Of a stretch of DNA of 64,000 nucleotides, positions 1 to 8,113 are shown in pieces. This stretch comes from JANOZM01 sp031429355 (lineage in GTDB: Bacteria; Pseudomonadota; Gammaproteobacteria; Burkholderiales; Burkholderiaceae_E): NCBI GenBank assembly GCA_031429355.1, contig JANOZM010000013.1, forward strand, positions 620,001 to 684,000, written 5' to 3'. Made by a program: the position numbers and the translations under genes. Within the stretch, counting starts at the first letter, position 1, and every line of letters begins with the position of its first letter. Under the pieces are notes generated by a model. The model saw nothing but the letters and a program-made list of their open reading frames with translations. It searched no databases and was not told the DNA's origin.

Positions 1-1
1 C

Positions 2-478
2 GCTCAAGATCGCGGTGATGATGCCGTTGCACAAGCGCATCAAGAACACATGTTTTGTTTAATCAATGCGCCCGCCATTGGCGATCAGCCCAATGCAGGC
101 GAAATACTTTCATCTATTGAGGTCGAGCAATGTATTCACAAACATCTCAAGCGGCTCGAATTGTCGGGCTTGCGGGTGTCGATCGATCCGAGTCAGTACA
201 CGGTGACTACACCGATTCAATTCAATCAACTGTTTCCAGGGACGGGCGGAGCGCTGTACGGGCAGGCCTCGCACGGGTGGATGAATCAGTTTCAACGGAT
301 GGGCGCCCGCAGCCACATAGCGGGCCTCTACCTAGCCGGTGGGAGCGTCCATCCTGGACCGGGGGTGCCGATGGCAGCCATGTCGGGCCAACTGGCGGCC
401 GCGATGCTCAAGGCCGACCGCGTTTCGACGTCCCTGTCCAAAAGGGCGGTTACTGTTGGTGGTACGTCGACGCCTTAA
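2..478 (+). CDS. crtD: Hydroxyneurosporene desaturase CrtD, C-terminal part (cut by window start)
   Basis: Only the last ~158 codons are present; the frame is open from base 2, so the gene starts outside the window. CrtD is an FAD-dependent 3,4-desaturase of 1-hydroxy-carotenoids in the spheroidene/spirilloxanthin pathway. The visible C-terminus has the family signature around GLYLAGGSVHPGPGVP followed by a small-residue helix (MAAMSGQLAAAML), the terminal FAD-binding part of CrtI/CrtD-type amine oxidases. crtC follows directly in another frame, so the two genes overlap and are probably cotranscribed. CrtI-like desaturases share this tail, but the crtC neighbour and the separate crtI at 8096-9760 support CrtD. 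Confidence 0.9.
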   Translation, partial: AQDRGDDAVAQAHQEHMFCLINAPAIGDQPNAGEILSSIEVEQCIHKHLKRLELSGLRVSIDPSQYTVTTPIQFNQLFPGTGGALYGQASHGWMNQFQRMGARSHIAGLYLAGGSVHPGPGVPMAAMSGQLAAAMLKADRVSTSLSKRAVTVGGTSTP

Positions 479-1407
479 GTGATGATGGCCGCTTTGCGCT
501 GACTTTAATTGCTTTTGTTGGTAGTGTTTTTTCACCGTACTACCGGCTTGACCGATTTCGCGGTATGCCCAATCCCGATGATCACTGTTGCCTTAATGTG
601 GCGTTATACGATTTACAATCCCGGCGTTACCGACGTTGGTGTATGACCGAACGCAGCAAGGATAGCGTTGGGCGCGATGAATCTAATTTTGTGTTGGGAC
701 TCAGTAAACTAAAATGGACTAACGATTGTTTAGAAATTGATTTGGATGAATGGAGTTTGCCTATCCCACAAAAAGTGAAAGGCAAAATTCGTGTCTATCC
801 CAAAGGTTTGTCATCGAAGCTTTGGGCTCTCGATCCTGAAGGCGAGCATACTTGGGGTCCAATTGCTACCCAAGGGCGGGTTGAAGTTGAATTAACCGAG
901 CCGCAATTGCAATGGAAAGGCCACGCCTACTTTGATCAAAATGAAGGGCGATCACCAATTAATGCGAAGGATTGTGTTTTTACCGAATGGGATTGGTCGC
1001 GTGCTTTATTGAAGGATGGCAGCACCGTAGTTACTTACGATGTGCGAACTAAAATTGCTGCCAAAGATCGTTTATTGGGCCTGCAGTTTTCTAGTGATAG
1101 CTCTACGGTGCAAGAAATAGAATTATCGGAACGATATAAACTGAAGCGCACTGCATGGGGTTTACGGCGCTCTATTCGAATACCTAAAGTTATTAGCAAT
1201 CCTAATAATTTAACTTCGACAGCTGGGGCAACAGCTCCCACGGTTGTAAAAACATTAGAAGACACCCCGTTTTACAGCCGTAATATTGTGCAAGCAAATT
1301 GCTTTGGCGAAAGCGTGCAAACTATGCATGAAACCTTGCATGTAAATCGGTTAGCAAGTTACCTAACGCAAGGGATGTTGCCATTTAAAATGCCAAGGGT
1401 GCGTTAA
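277..1407 (+). CDS. crtC: Carotenoid 1,2-hydratase CrtC (start uncertain)
   Basis: CrtC hydrates the psi end group of neurosporene or lycopene, the first step toward methoxylated carotenoids. The recognisable protein begins near base 418 with RPRFDVPVQKGGYCWWYVDA, and continues with the hallmark LSDDGRFALTLIAFVGSVFSPYY. Both are typical of the family N-terminus. No ATG, GTG or TTG lies in frame between base 418 and the conserved part, so the start must be inside crtD: GTG at 277 or ATG at 130, an overlap of at least ~200 bases. I list the GTG without strong preference. The upstream residues may just be the shadow of crtD, which would imply a non-canonical start near 418. The gene ends 8 bases before a convergent patatin gene. 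Confidence 0.85.
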   Translation: MDESVSTDGRPQPHSGPLPSRWERPSWTGGADGSHVGPTGGRDAQGRPRFDVPVQKGGYCWWYVDALSDDGRFALTLIAFVGSVFSPYYRLDRFRGMPNPDDHCCLNVALYDLQSRRYRRWCMTERSKDSVGRDESNFVLGLSKLKWTNDCLEIDLDEWSLPIPQKVKGKIRVYPKGLSSKLWALDPEGEHTWGPIATQGRVEVELTEPQLQWKGHAYFDQNEGRSPINAKDCVFTEWDWSRALLKDGSTVVTYDVRTKIAAKDRLLGLQFSSDSSTVQEIELSERYKLKRTAWGLRRSIRIPKVISNPNNLTSTAGATAPTVVKTLEDTPFYSRNIVQANCFGESVQTMHETLHVNRLASYLTQGMLPFKMPRVR

Positions 1408-1415
1408 GTGTTGGG

Positions 1416-2324
1416 TTACTTGATTATGCCTTTTGCACGTAACGCAATTAACAATTCTGGTAGTCGGGCTAATGTCTCGGTCTCGCCCGATTTAAATGCT
1501 TTTTCAAAAAATGCTCTGCTTGGGCTGGCGATGTAGCCCATATCGGGATGGATTACAAAGTCAGCAAGAGCGACTTCCGGTTGAATACGAGCTAGTCGTT
1601 GTGCGTCGCGTTCGAGCCATTTGATGTCCGTTCCTACCGGAGCACTTCCGGGGCGGGCCGATACATCAATTGCAATCACAAATTGGGCACCAGCAGCTCT
1701 TGCTATTTTGACGGCAACGGGTAACGATACATCCGCGTCTTCATATTCAATGTTGGTAATGCCAACCGGCGAAATTATTCCGGGTACTGCTGAAGAAGCT
1801 CTAATCGCAACGCCAATGTTACCGCGATTGAAAAATACAGGTGTCTTATCGTTTCGGTTGGTTGCCACAATAATTAATGGTTTTAATAATTGTTCGATTG
1901 ATCGGTTACCTAATTGGTTGCCGACAAAATCTTGCAGCTTTTGTCCACGAATCCAACCACGGTCAGCAAAGGGATTTAAATCAAACAAAGTAAGCGGGCC
2001 ACCAGCAAAAGCTTCTTCTTGAATTTGTGCCGCTTTGCGACCGTCGGCCCAAAATGCACCAATTAACGCGCCAACACTAGAACCCACAATTAAGTTAGGC
2101 TCTAGGCCGGCTTGTTCTAACGCTTTGATAGCACCAATATGCGCATACCCTCTAGGCCCACCGCTGCCCAAGACGACTGCAATTTTAGGGGCGCCAGCAA
2201 GGGGCGGCGACACAGCTAAGGCGATTGGAGCGTCTTTTTCTTGGTAGTTAAAAGCGGCGCATCCAACTAACAAAACCGGAATGCAAGTCAATAAAACGCG
2301 TTTGGTGAGTTTTGAAAATGTCAT
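1416..2324 (-). CDS. Patatin-like phospholipase, lipoprotein (RssA-like)
   Basis: The 302-residue protein starts with a lipoprotein signal (LLTCIPVLLVGC, lipobox Cys about residue 22), so it is probably membrane-anchored. The patatin fold is shown by the oxyanion loop GSGGPRGYAHIGAIKAL (about 53-69) and the nucleophile elbow GSSVG (about 81-85). The catalytic Asp is probably in the YEDADVSLPV segment (Ser-Asp dyad). Patatin proteins hydrolyse acyl esters of lipids; the substrate here is unknown. It converges on crtC and is transcribed away from the LysR remnant. It has no known role in photosynthesis and looks like an insertion in the PGC. Confidence 0.85.
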   Translation of the reverse strand: MTFSKLTKRVLLTCIPVLLVGCAAFNYQEKDAPIALAVSPPLAGAPKIAVVLGSGGPRGYAHIGAIKALEQAGLEPNLIVGSSVGALIGAFWADGRKAAQIQEEAFAGGPLTLFDLNPFADRGWIRGQKLQDFVGNQLGNRSIEQLLKPLIIVATNRNDKTPVFFNRGNIGVAIRASSAVPGIISPVGITNIEYEDADVSLPVAVKIARAAGAQFVIAIDVSARPGSAPVGTDIKWLERDAQRLARIQPEVALADFVIHPDMGYIASPSRAFFEKAFKSGETETLARLPELLIALRAKGIIK

Positions 2325-2396
2325 TGCGAAATTGAGCCTTAAGTTATGAATACTGGTTTTTTGAAAGCGGGTAGCGTAGCCACTTGAATGTCACTA

Positions 2397-2588
2397 GCTT
2401 GGATCTTTAACCAAAGATTGGATACTGAACTAAAAAATGCGGAATTTGCACTTTATCTGCACTTTCCTAGCCGGAAAAATTTACCTGCTCGAACTCGGGT
2501 ACTGATTGATTTTATGGTCGATCAATTGCAAAAAGAACCAGATTTGCAGGCTAGCCCCACTCAGTTGCTTGCGCCTTTTATGTTGTAG
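2397..2588 (+). pseudogene. Remnant of a LysR-type regulator (C-terminal end only)
   Basis: About 60 codons encode a segment reading ALYLHFPSRKNLPARTRVLI then DFMVDQL. It matches the last secondary-structure elements of LysR-type regulators (the usual pattern is lYlvyPsrrhlparvraFiDFLve). No helix-turn-helix or effector domain precedes it; a TGA stop lies in frame just upstream (2385-2387). I read it as the degraded end of a lost regulator. A short translated ORF from ATG 2388 is possible but would have no known function. Confidence 0.5.
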
Positions 2589-2688
2589 CTGAACAGCGTA
2601 AAATGAATACAATAGCGATCTGTATGTTTTTATCTACCGTGGTCCATTAATTCAATTGCTTTAATTAGCACTTTTAAGAAACGTGTTT

Positions 2689-5514
2689 ATGCCTAGTCCT
2701 TCCTTGTATTGTTCTTTGGTTGCCTTGTTTGCGATTACCGGTTGTACAACCCTTGCGCCAGTTGCGACCTCCGTTTCATTGCCTTCGGTCGACCCAAAGT
2801 CCGTAGCTAAAGCTCCTGGGGTAACAGCAAATGGACTACCCGCAAGCTCGCCAGCAAGTTCACTCGCAGCAGCCGGCGCACCACTAGTAGCCCAGCCAGC
2901 ATCTGCCGCGAGTACAGCCCCAATTAGACCATTCAACGATTTGGTTAAAGACGCCAAAATTACTAAAGGGTGGTTCACAACTTACCAAAAAGACGACAAA
3001 GTTTGGCTAGAAGTTTTGCCCGAACAATTTAATCAAACCTTTGTTATGTCAATGAACATTACGCACGGCATTGGCGAGAAAAATTTGTACGGTAACTTTA
3101 TGGGCGGTTACGGCGCTGCTGGGCGTGGCACGCGCATGATTAAGTTTCTAAAATTGAATCCCGGTACCATTCAGGTAATGGCCATCAACGAATCAGTTGG
3201 GCCTAAAGACGAAACACCAATTGGGTTAGCAGTGCAACGTGCGTTTTCAGATTCGTTAGTAGGTAACGCCGTTATTGCCAGCGCTCCACACCCAACGCGT
3301 AAATCAATATTGGTAGAGTTAAATAGTCTGTTTACCTCGGACATCGCCCACGTTAGTTTTCAGTTAGAGCAGGCCTTTCGGCAAAGCTATGCGTTAGATG
3401 CGCGTAATTCGTCGATAGAAAAAATTCGTAGTACTGACGACCAATTAACAATCGCAACTAAATTGCATTTTGGATTGGCGCGGTTGGCGGTACCGACACC
3501 TGGGGCGCCTTCCGGTGCACCAGTGCCCTCGATTCCCAGCTTGCTACCAGATGCGCGCAGTTTATTTATGGGTGTGCAATACAACATTGCGAAGTTACCT
3601 TCGGTAGTGATGGTTCCGCGTGCAGCCGATGCACGTATCGGCTACTTTAGTACAAGTCAATGGGACTATAGCGATGCGAGCCAACGCGTGCCCCAAGTTC
3701 GCCATGTCAATCGCTGGCGCTTAGAGAAGAAAGACGAAGCCGCTGCCCTCAGTGAACCTAAACAACCCATCGTATTTTGGTTAGATAAAAATATTCCAGA
3801 AAAGTATCGTGCTTCTATTACCGAAGGCGTCCTAGAGTGGAACAAAGCCTTCGAGAAAATTGGGTTCAAAAATGCCGTGGTAGTTAAGCAGCAAACAGCC
3901 ACCGATGATTTTGATACCTCCGATTTACGGCATGCATCAATTCGTTGGTTAATTGGACGCGACGTTCCGTTTGGCGCTCGTGGCCCAAGTATTACCGATC
4001 CGCGCAGTGGTGAAATTTTAGATGCTGATATCGAAATTTCCGATAGCCAAACACGTGCGCTGACAGCTCGATACCGCGAAGATACTCCACGTCCGGTGGT
4101 TAGTAGCGCAGCCGACGAAGCTGCTCCGCGCTCGTTTTTATCAAAAAGCGCCCACTTAGCCGATGGTCATGTTTGCGACTATGCGCATCAAAAAATTGAC
4201 GATATGATTTTTAGCCTAGAACTGCTAGAGGCGCGCGGTGAAATGGCGATCGGTTCGCCTGAAACCGATGCGTTTATTGCTGCGGGATTAAAAGATTTAA
4301 TGGCGCATGAAGTGGGTCACACATTGGGCTTGCGTCATAATTTTAGAGCTTCAACTATTTACACGGAAGCGCAAATTTCCGACCCGGCGTTTACCAAGGC
4401 AAATGGCTTGTCTGGCTCTGTAATGGACTACAACACTATTAATCTTGGTTTGCCCAATCAACGACAAAGCGAATACTTTATGTCGACGCTTGGGCCCTAC
4501 GATTATTGGGCTATTGAATATGGTTACCGCCCAATTGCCGCCGCGCAAGAAAAAGACGTATTAGCCAAAATTGCAGGTCGTAGCGCAGAGCCTTTGTTGG
4601 CCTACGACACCGATGAAGACGCTGGGTTTCCTGGTCTTGATGGTGTCGACCCTGATATTAATCGTGGTGACTTAACCAATGACCCACTTGCGCATTACCG
4701 TAAACGGGTGAAGCTAGTGCGCGAGCTTTGGGATAAATTACAAACGCGTCAGTTGCCTGCTGGTACTTCCTACGAGCAATTGCGCCGTAATTTTGATCGC
4801 GGCTTTGCAAACTTAAATTCGATTGCTGACTTGTCAGCCAAATACGTTGGCGGCGTTCGTTTGCTGCGTGATTATTCGGGTACCGGTCGATTGCCAATTA
4901 CATCAGTGCCACTAAAGCAGCAACGTGAAGCGCTTAATTTAATTGTCGAAAATTTGTTTAGCGAATCGAACTTTGTTTTTGCTCCGGGGTTTTTAAATCG
5001 TCTAGCCATCGATTATTTAAATCGCGAGTCGCAAGTTTTTTCTGGCGGTGGGGGCATGATTTCTGGTGTGTCGCTATCGTTACCCGAACGTATTTTAAGC
5101 ATGCAACGCACCGTGCTTAGTCGCTTAACTTCCGATGCAGTGGCACGTCGTTTAAGCGACGCTGAGGCGCTTAGTGCTGCGGGTGCTGCACCACTAGGTG
5201 TTTCTGAATTGTATGCAACGCTTACCAATAAAATTTGGAGCGAACTCGATTCGGGGCAGGCTGTAAGCTCGACACGACGTAATTTGCAGCGTGAACACTT
5301 ACGTTGGATGGTGACGCTGCTTAAACGGGACGGGGCTGCGGTTCCAGGTGATGCCCGAGGCGCTGCACGAAGCCAAGCGAAAGCGTTGCTAGCCAAACTG
5401 GATAATGCAAAGCGCAAGGCAAAAAGTTCCGCTGATCAACGCGCGCATTTTGATGATTCGGCAGATCAGTTAAGGGCGGCTTTAAACGCTTTAGCGATGC
5501 GGAGTCCAGCTTGA
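2689..5514 (+). CDS. Zinc-dependent metalloprotease, DUF5117 type, lipoprotein
   Basis: A ~941-residue secreted or membrane-anchored protein. The N-terminus from ATG 2689 is a lipoprotein signal (YCSLVALFAITGC), which favours this ATG over GTG 2683; AAGAA lies at a suitable distance. A low-complexity Ala/Ser/Pro linker follows. The zinc site HEVGHTLGLRH (His540, Glu541, His544, His550) has the extended metzincin form HExxHxxGxxH. The domain before it with the KGWFTTYQKDDKVWLEV segment matches DUF5117-type proteins. Its substrate is unknown. It stands alone in an insertion between crtDC and the bch/puh superoperon. Confidence 0.85.
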   Translation: MPSPSLYCSLVALFAITGCTTLAPVATSVSLPSVDPKSVAKAPGVTANGLPASSPASSLAAAGAPLVAQPASAASTAPIRPFNDLVKDAKITKGWFTTYQKDDKVWLEVLPEQFNQTFVMSMNITHGIGEKNLYGNFMGGYGAAGRGTRMIKFLKLNPGTIQVMAINESVGPKDETPIGLAVQRAFSDSLVGNAVIASAPHPTRKSILVELNSLFTSDIAHVSFQLEQAFRQSYALDARNSSIEKIRSTDDQLTIATKLHFGLARLAVPTPGAPSGAPVPSIPSLLPDARSLFMGVQYNIAKLPSVVMVPRAADARIGYFSTSQWDYSDASQRVPQVRHVNRWRLEKKDEAAALSEPKQPIVFWLDKNIPEKYRASITEGVLEWNKAFEKIGFKNAVVVKQQTATDDFDTSDLRHASIRWLIGRDVPFGARGPSITDPRSGEILDADIEISDSQTRALTARYREDTPRPVVSSAADEAAPRSFLSKSAHLADGHVCDYAHQKIDDMIFSLELLEARGEMAIGSPETDAFIAAGLKDLMAHEVGHTLGLRHNFRASTIYTEAQISDPAFTKANGLSGSVMDYNTINLGLPNQRQSEYFMSTLGPYDYWAIEYGYRPIAAAQEKDVLAKIAGRSAEPLLAYDTDEDAGFPGLDGVDPDINRGDLTNDPLAHYRKRVKLVRELWDKLQTRQLPAGTSYEQLRRNFDRGFANLNSIADLSAKYVGGVRLLRDYSGTGRLPITSVPLKQQREALNLIVENLFSESNFVFAPGFLNRLAIDYLNRESQVFSGGGGMISGVSLSLPERILSMQRTVLSRLTSDAVARRLSDAEALSAAGAAPLGVSELYATLTNKIWSELDSGQAVSSTRRNLQREHLRWMVTLLKRDGAAVPGDARGAARSQAKALLAKLDNAKRKAKSSADQRAHFDDSADQLRAALNALAMRSPA

Positions 5515-5857
5515 TTACTAAACTTGGTACCTGAGCGGTACCCGTTTAACAAACGAATGATTTCGACCTGAAATTGTTTTGCCGACGCGGATCTGTTAAC
5601 GCGTTCCGCGCGGGAAACGGCCCTTGGCGGTGGCGAGGATGCCGACGAACTTTAAGTTGATGGGTATGCTACAACGGTACAAATGCGCGCCGAATCCCTT
5701 TGCTTTAGGCAACCGTTTCCCCCTAAGTGCCCACCGTTTAGCGGCTATGGCTCGACTAAGGTGATCCAAGCGTTCGAATATGCTGGATACCTAATCGGCG
5801 GATAAGCGAAAATTATCGCGATCCAACCAGACCAAAGAAACCAGCTAAGGAATTGCC
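5515..5857. other. Intergenic stretch without recognised gene
   Basis: These 343 bases between the metalloprotease and the DHH gene hold no convincing coding frame. A small inverted repeat, GGTACC-TGAGC-GGTACC, sits at 5526-5542, too short and without a T-run to be called a terminator. The rest has moderate composition and no tRNA or known small-RNA pattern that I can see. The promoter of the DHH gene is presumably in the last ~100 bases. Confidence 0.4.
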
Positions 5858-6823
5858 ATGTCGCAGAAAACATTTCGCCTCGTCACTCGTTCAGATTTTG
5901 ACGGTCTAGTGTGCGCCGTTTTGCTGAAAGAAAAGGGCTTAATTAACGATATTTTGTTTGTGCATCCTAAAGATATGCAAGATGGCAAAATCGAAATCAC
6001 CGAGAACGATATTACGACTAACTTGCCTTATGTAGCTTCTGCCCATTTAGCGTTTGATCATCACTTATCTGAAACGATTCGCAATACGGGCGAACGAAAA
6101 AACCATATCATTTTTGCAACTGCACCGTCGGCGGCACGCGTTGTTTACGATTACTACGGCGGTAAAGAAGCCTTTCCGACGATCTCCGAAGAAATGATGG
6201 CCGCGGTTGACCAAGCCGATAGCGCCCAGTATTCCTTGGCCGATATTTTGAATCCTGAAAAATGGACTCTTCTTAATTACTTGATGGATGCGCGGACCGG
6301 TTTAGGTCGCTTTCGCCAATTTACAATTTCAAACTATCAGCTAATGATGAAGCTAATCGATTGCTGCCGCACCATGGGCATCAATCAAATTCTTGAGTTG
6401 CCGGATGTTGTTGAGCGTCGCGTATTATTTACCGAGCATCGTGAATTAGCCGAGGCACAAATTCGTCGTTGCTCAACCGTATTTGAAAAAACTGTTGTGC
6501 TCGACTTGCGCGACGAGGAAACAATTTACGCCGCGAATCGCTTTTTAATTTATGCCTTGTTTCCGCAATGTGATTTATCCATCCATGTGTTGTGGGGCTT
6601 AAAGCAGCAAAACACAGTATTGGCTATGGGTAAATCGATTATTGATCGCTCATCCCCGCTTAATGTAGGCGAGCTATGCTTAAAGTATGGCGGTGGTGGT
6701 CACCAAGCCGCCGGTACTTGTCAGGTAGAAAACAATTGGGCAGAGCGTTCGCTAGCCGAAGTCATCGAAAATATTTCTAAGACTCGCGTAGTTCGCGCTC
6801 CCGCTCTTGCAAGCGCTCGCTAA
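5858..6823 (+). CDS. DHH/DHHA1-family phosphoesterase
   Basis: The 321-residue protein has the metal-binding motifs of DHH phosphoesterases: an Asp pair in RSDFDG (Asp13, Asp15), the DHH triad in LAFDHHLSE (Asp67, His68, His69), and the substrate-binding DHHA1 motif GGGGHQAAGT (His about 282). Relatives hydrolyse short oligonucleotides (nanoRNase), cyclic dinucleotides or pAp; the sequence does not tell which. It is a stand-alone gene with no signal peptide and is probably cytoplasmic. Its last 47 bases overlap the end of crtB on the opposite strand. Confidence 0.8.
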   Translation: MSQKTFRLVTRSDFDGLVCAVLLKEKGLINDILFVHPKDMQDGKIEITENDITTNLPYVASAHLAFDHHLSETIRNTGERKNHIIFATAPSAARVVYDYYGGKEAFPTISEEMMAAVDQADSAQYSLADILNPEKWTLLNYLMDARTGLGRFRQFTISNYQLMMKLIDCCRTMGINQILELPDVVERRVLFTEHRELAEAQIRRCSTVFEKTVVLDLRDEETIYAANRFLIYALFPQCDLSIHVLWGLKQQNTVLAMGKSIIDRSSPLNVGELCLKYGGGGHQAAGTCQVENNWAERSLAEVIENISKTRVVRAPALASAR

Positions 6824-8000
6824 GCTCAAATAGCCAAACGGTGCGGCCATAAAATGATCGCTCTTTAGGAAGCACCGAGCGAACATAGCCACTTACGCCA
6901 GCTAGGGAAGGGGCGTTTGTAACGGCATCCACTAAAAATTGATTGGCATCATCGACATCGGTATTACTGTTGGCGGCTGCACGGCCAAACTGCAGTAAGC
7001 GACCCATTGTTGACTGCAATGCACTTCGTGCAATTAACGCGAGTTTTCGGCGCGTACTGACAATGGCCCGATGATTAATCGAGTCCAGTTTGTTTTGCCG
7101 AACTTGCACACCAATTTGGGCATACACTTCGGCAGCACTGGTAATAGCAAACTGACAATCGCTGGGCAATTGGCTAATGCCTTGTTTGGCGTGACGATAC
7201 AAACGGTCCGACACTTTTAATAAGCGCTCGGTGGTGTCGCAAATAGCGGTATTGACATTGGGTTCTTGCAGCCACGTATTAACATCAATGCCGGCTTCGC
7301 GCATCCAATGCATTGGCAAATACAAACGCCCAGCGCGGGCATCTTCGCCAACATCACGGGCAATATTGGTCAATTGCATGGCAGAGCCAAGTTCGGCTGC
7401 ATAATTTAAAGCGCGTGTTTCGCGAACACCCATTAGCAAGGCCATCATCACACCGACCGTACCAGCCACGCGGGCACAGTACTCGTGAAGGTCATCCAAG
7501 GTTTCGTAGCGTTTGACTTGAGCATCCCATGCAAAACCCTCTAACAAGGCTTCTAGCAAGGCGCGGGGAATTTCATGTTGTAAAACCACTGGGGCCAACA
7601 TAATGTCTTCGGCATAGGCGAGTGGGGCTGCACGATAAATATGATCTAGGCGCTCATGCAAATGTGCCAGCGCTGCTGCTTGCGCCGAAGCATTAGGGGC
7701 AAGGTCAATTGCATCATCAGCAACCCGACAAAACGCATAGAGTGCTGTTGCGTCAGCGCGCACACGTTTTGGTAGCAAACGTGAAGCCGCGTAAAACGAT
7801 TTCGAACCGTGACGCATTTGAGCTTCACACAATTTTGCGTGATCGGTGCCCGATGGCAACGTTGTACTTGGTACCGATTGATAAAACGGGTGCGTTGCAC
7901 TTTGGCTTGATTGGTTTGGTGATGCGTGCTTTAGCGGTACTTGCCCTGGTGATGCGTGCTCTATCGAGGCCCGAGCTACTGCACTATTCATTCTATCCAC
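6777..8000 (-). CDS. crtB: Phytoene synthase CrtB
   Basis: Condenses two geranylgeranyl diphosphates to phytoene, the first committed carotenoid step. The core begins with MRHGSKSFYAASRLLP (about residue 62). The first Asp-rich motif is DDAID (Asp95-Asp99) within FCRVADDAID, and the second is in NIARDVGEDARAGRLYLP. Length 407 exceeds the common ~300-350 because of a ~60-residue Ser/Pro/Gln-rich N-terminal extension, partly built from a direct repeat (EHASPGQ and KHASPNQ), and a longer C-terminus. The real start could therefore lie further in. It is last in the superoperon after crtI and ends inside the convergent DHH gene. Confidence 0.93.
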   Translation of the reverse strand: MDRMNSAVARASIEHASPGQVPLKHASPNQSSQSATHPFYQSVPSTTLPSGTDHAKLCEAQMRHGSKSFYAASRLLPKRVRADATALYAFCRVADDAIDLAPNASAQAAALAHLHERLDHIYRAAPLAYAEDIMLAPVVLQHEIPRALLEALLEGFAWDAQVKRYETLDDLHEYCARVAGTVGVMMALLMGVRETRALNYAAELGSAMQLTNIARDVGEDARAGRLYLPMHWMREAGIDVNTWLQEPNVNTAICDTTERLLKVSDRLYRHAKQGISQLPSDCQFAITSAAEVYAQIGVQVRQNKLDSINHRAIVSTRRKLALIARSALQSTMGRLLQFGRAAANSNTDVDDANQFLVDAVTNAPSLAGVSGYVRSVLPKERSFYGRTVWLFELSERLQERERELRES

Positions 8001-8061
8001 GAGCTTATCCTTGTTTTTTTAGTCTAAAGTACTGCTTGTTTTACGGCTTGGTTTTTCTAGT

Positions 8062-8113
8062 TTGCGTTGTTACTTTGCGCTGTTACTTTGCGTTGTTAGT
8101 TCACGTTACTACT
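8062..8113. repeat. 13-bp tandem repeat across crtI stop codon (4 units)
   Basis: Units of 13 bases, consensus ttgcgttgttact, lie at 8062-8074, 8075-8087 and 8088-8100 (one or two differences), with a degenerate fourth copy at 8101-8113 (9 of 13 matching). The crtI stop codon at 8096-8098 is inside the array, so copy-number change would alter the last residues of CrtI. Confidence 0.8.

Noticed and set aside
130..276. N-terminal extension of crtC to ATG 130
   Set aside because: This stretch is fully inside crtD, has Arg/Ser/Gly-rich shadow-like composition and no similarity to CrtC; the GTG at 277 is at least shorter, though also uncertain.
1621..2022. Open frame of 133 codons opposite the patatin gene
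   Set aside because: Shadow of a gene with recognisable catalytic motifs; no family resemblance of its own.
5526..5542. GGTACC inverted repeat as terminator of the metalloprotease gene
   Set aside because: Stem is only 6 bases and no T-run follows.
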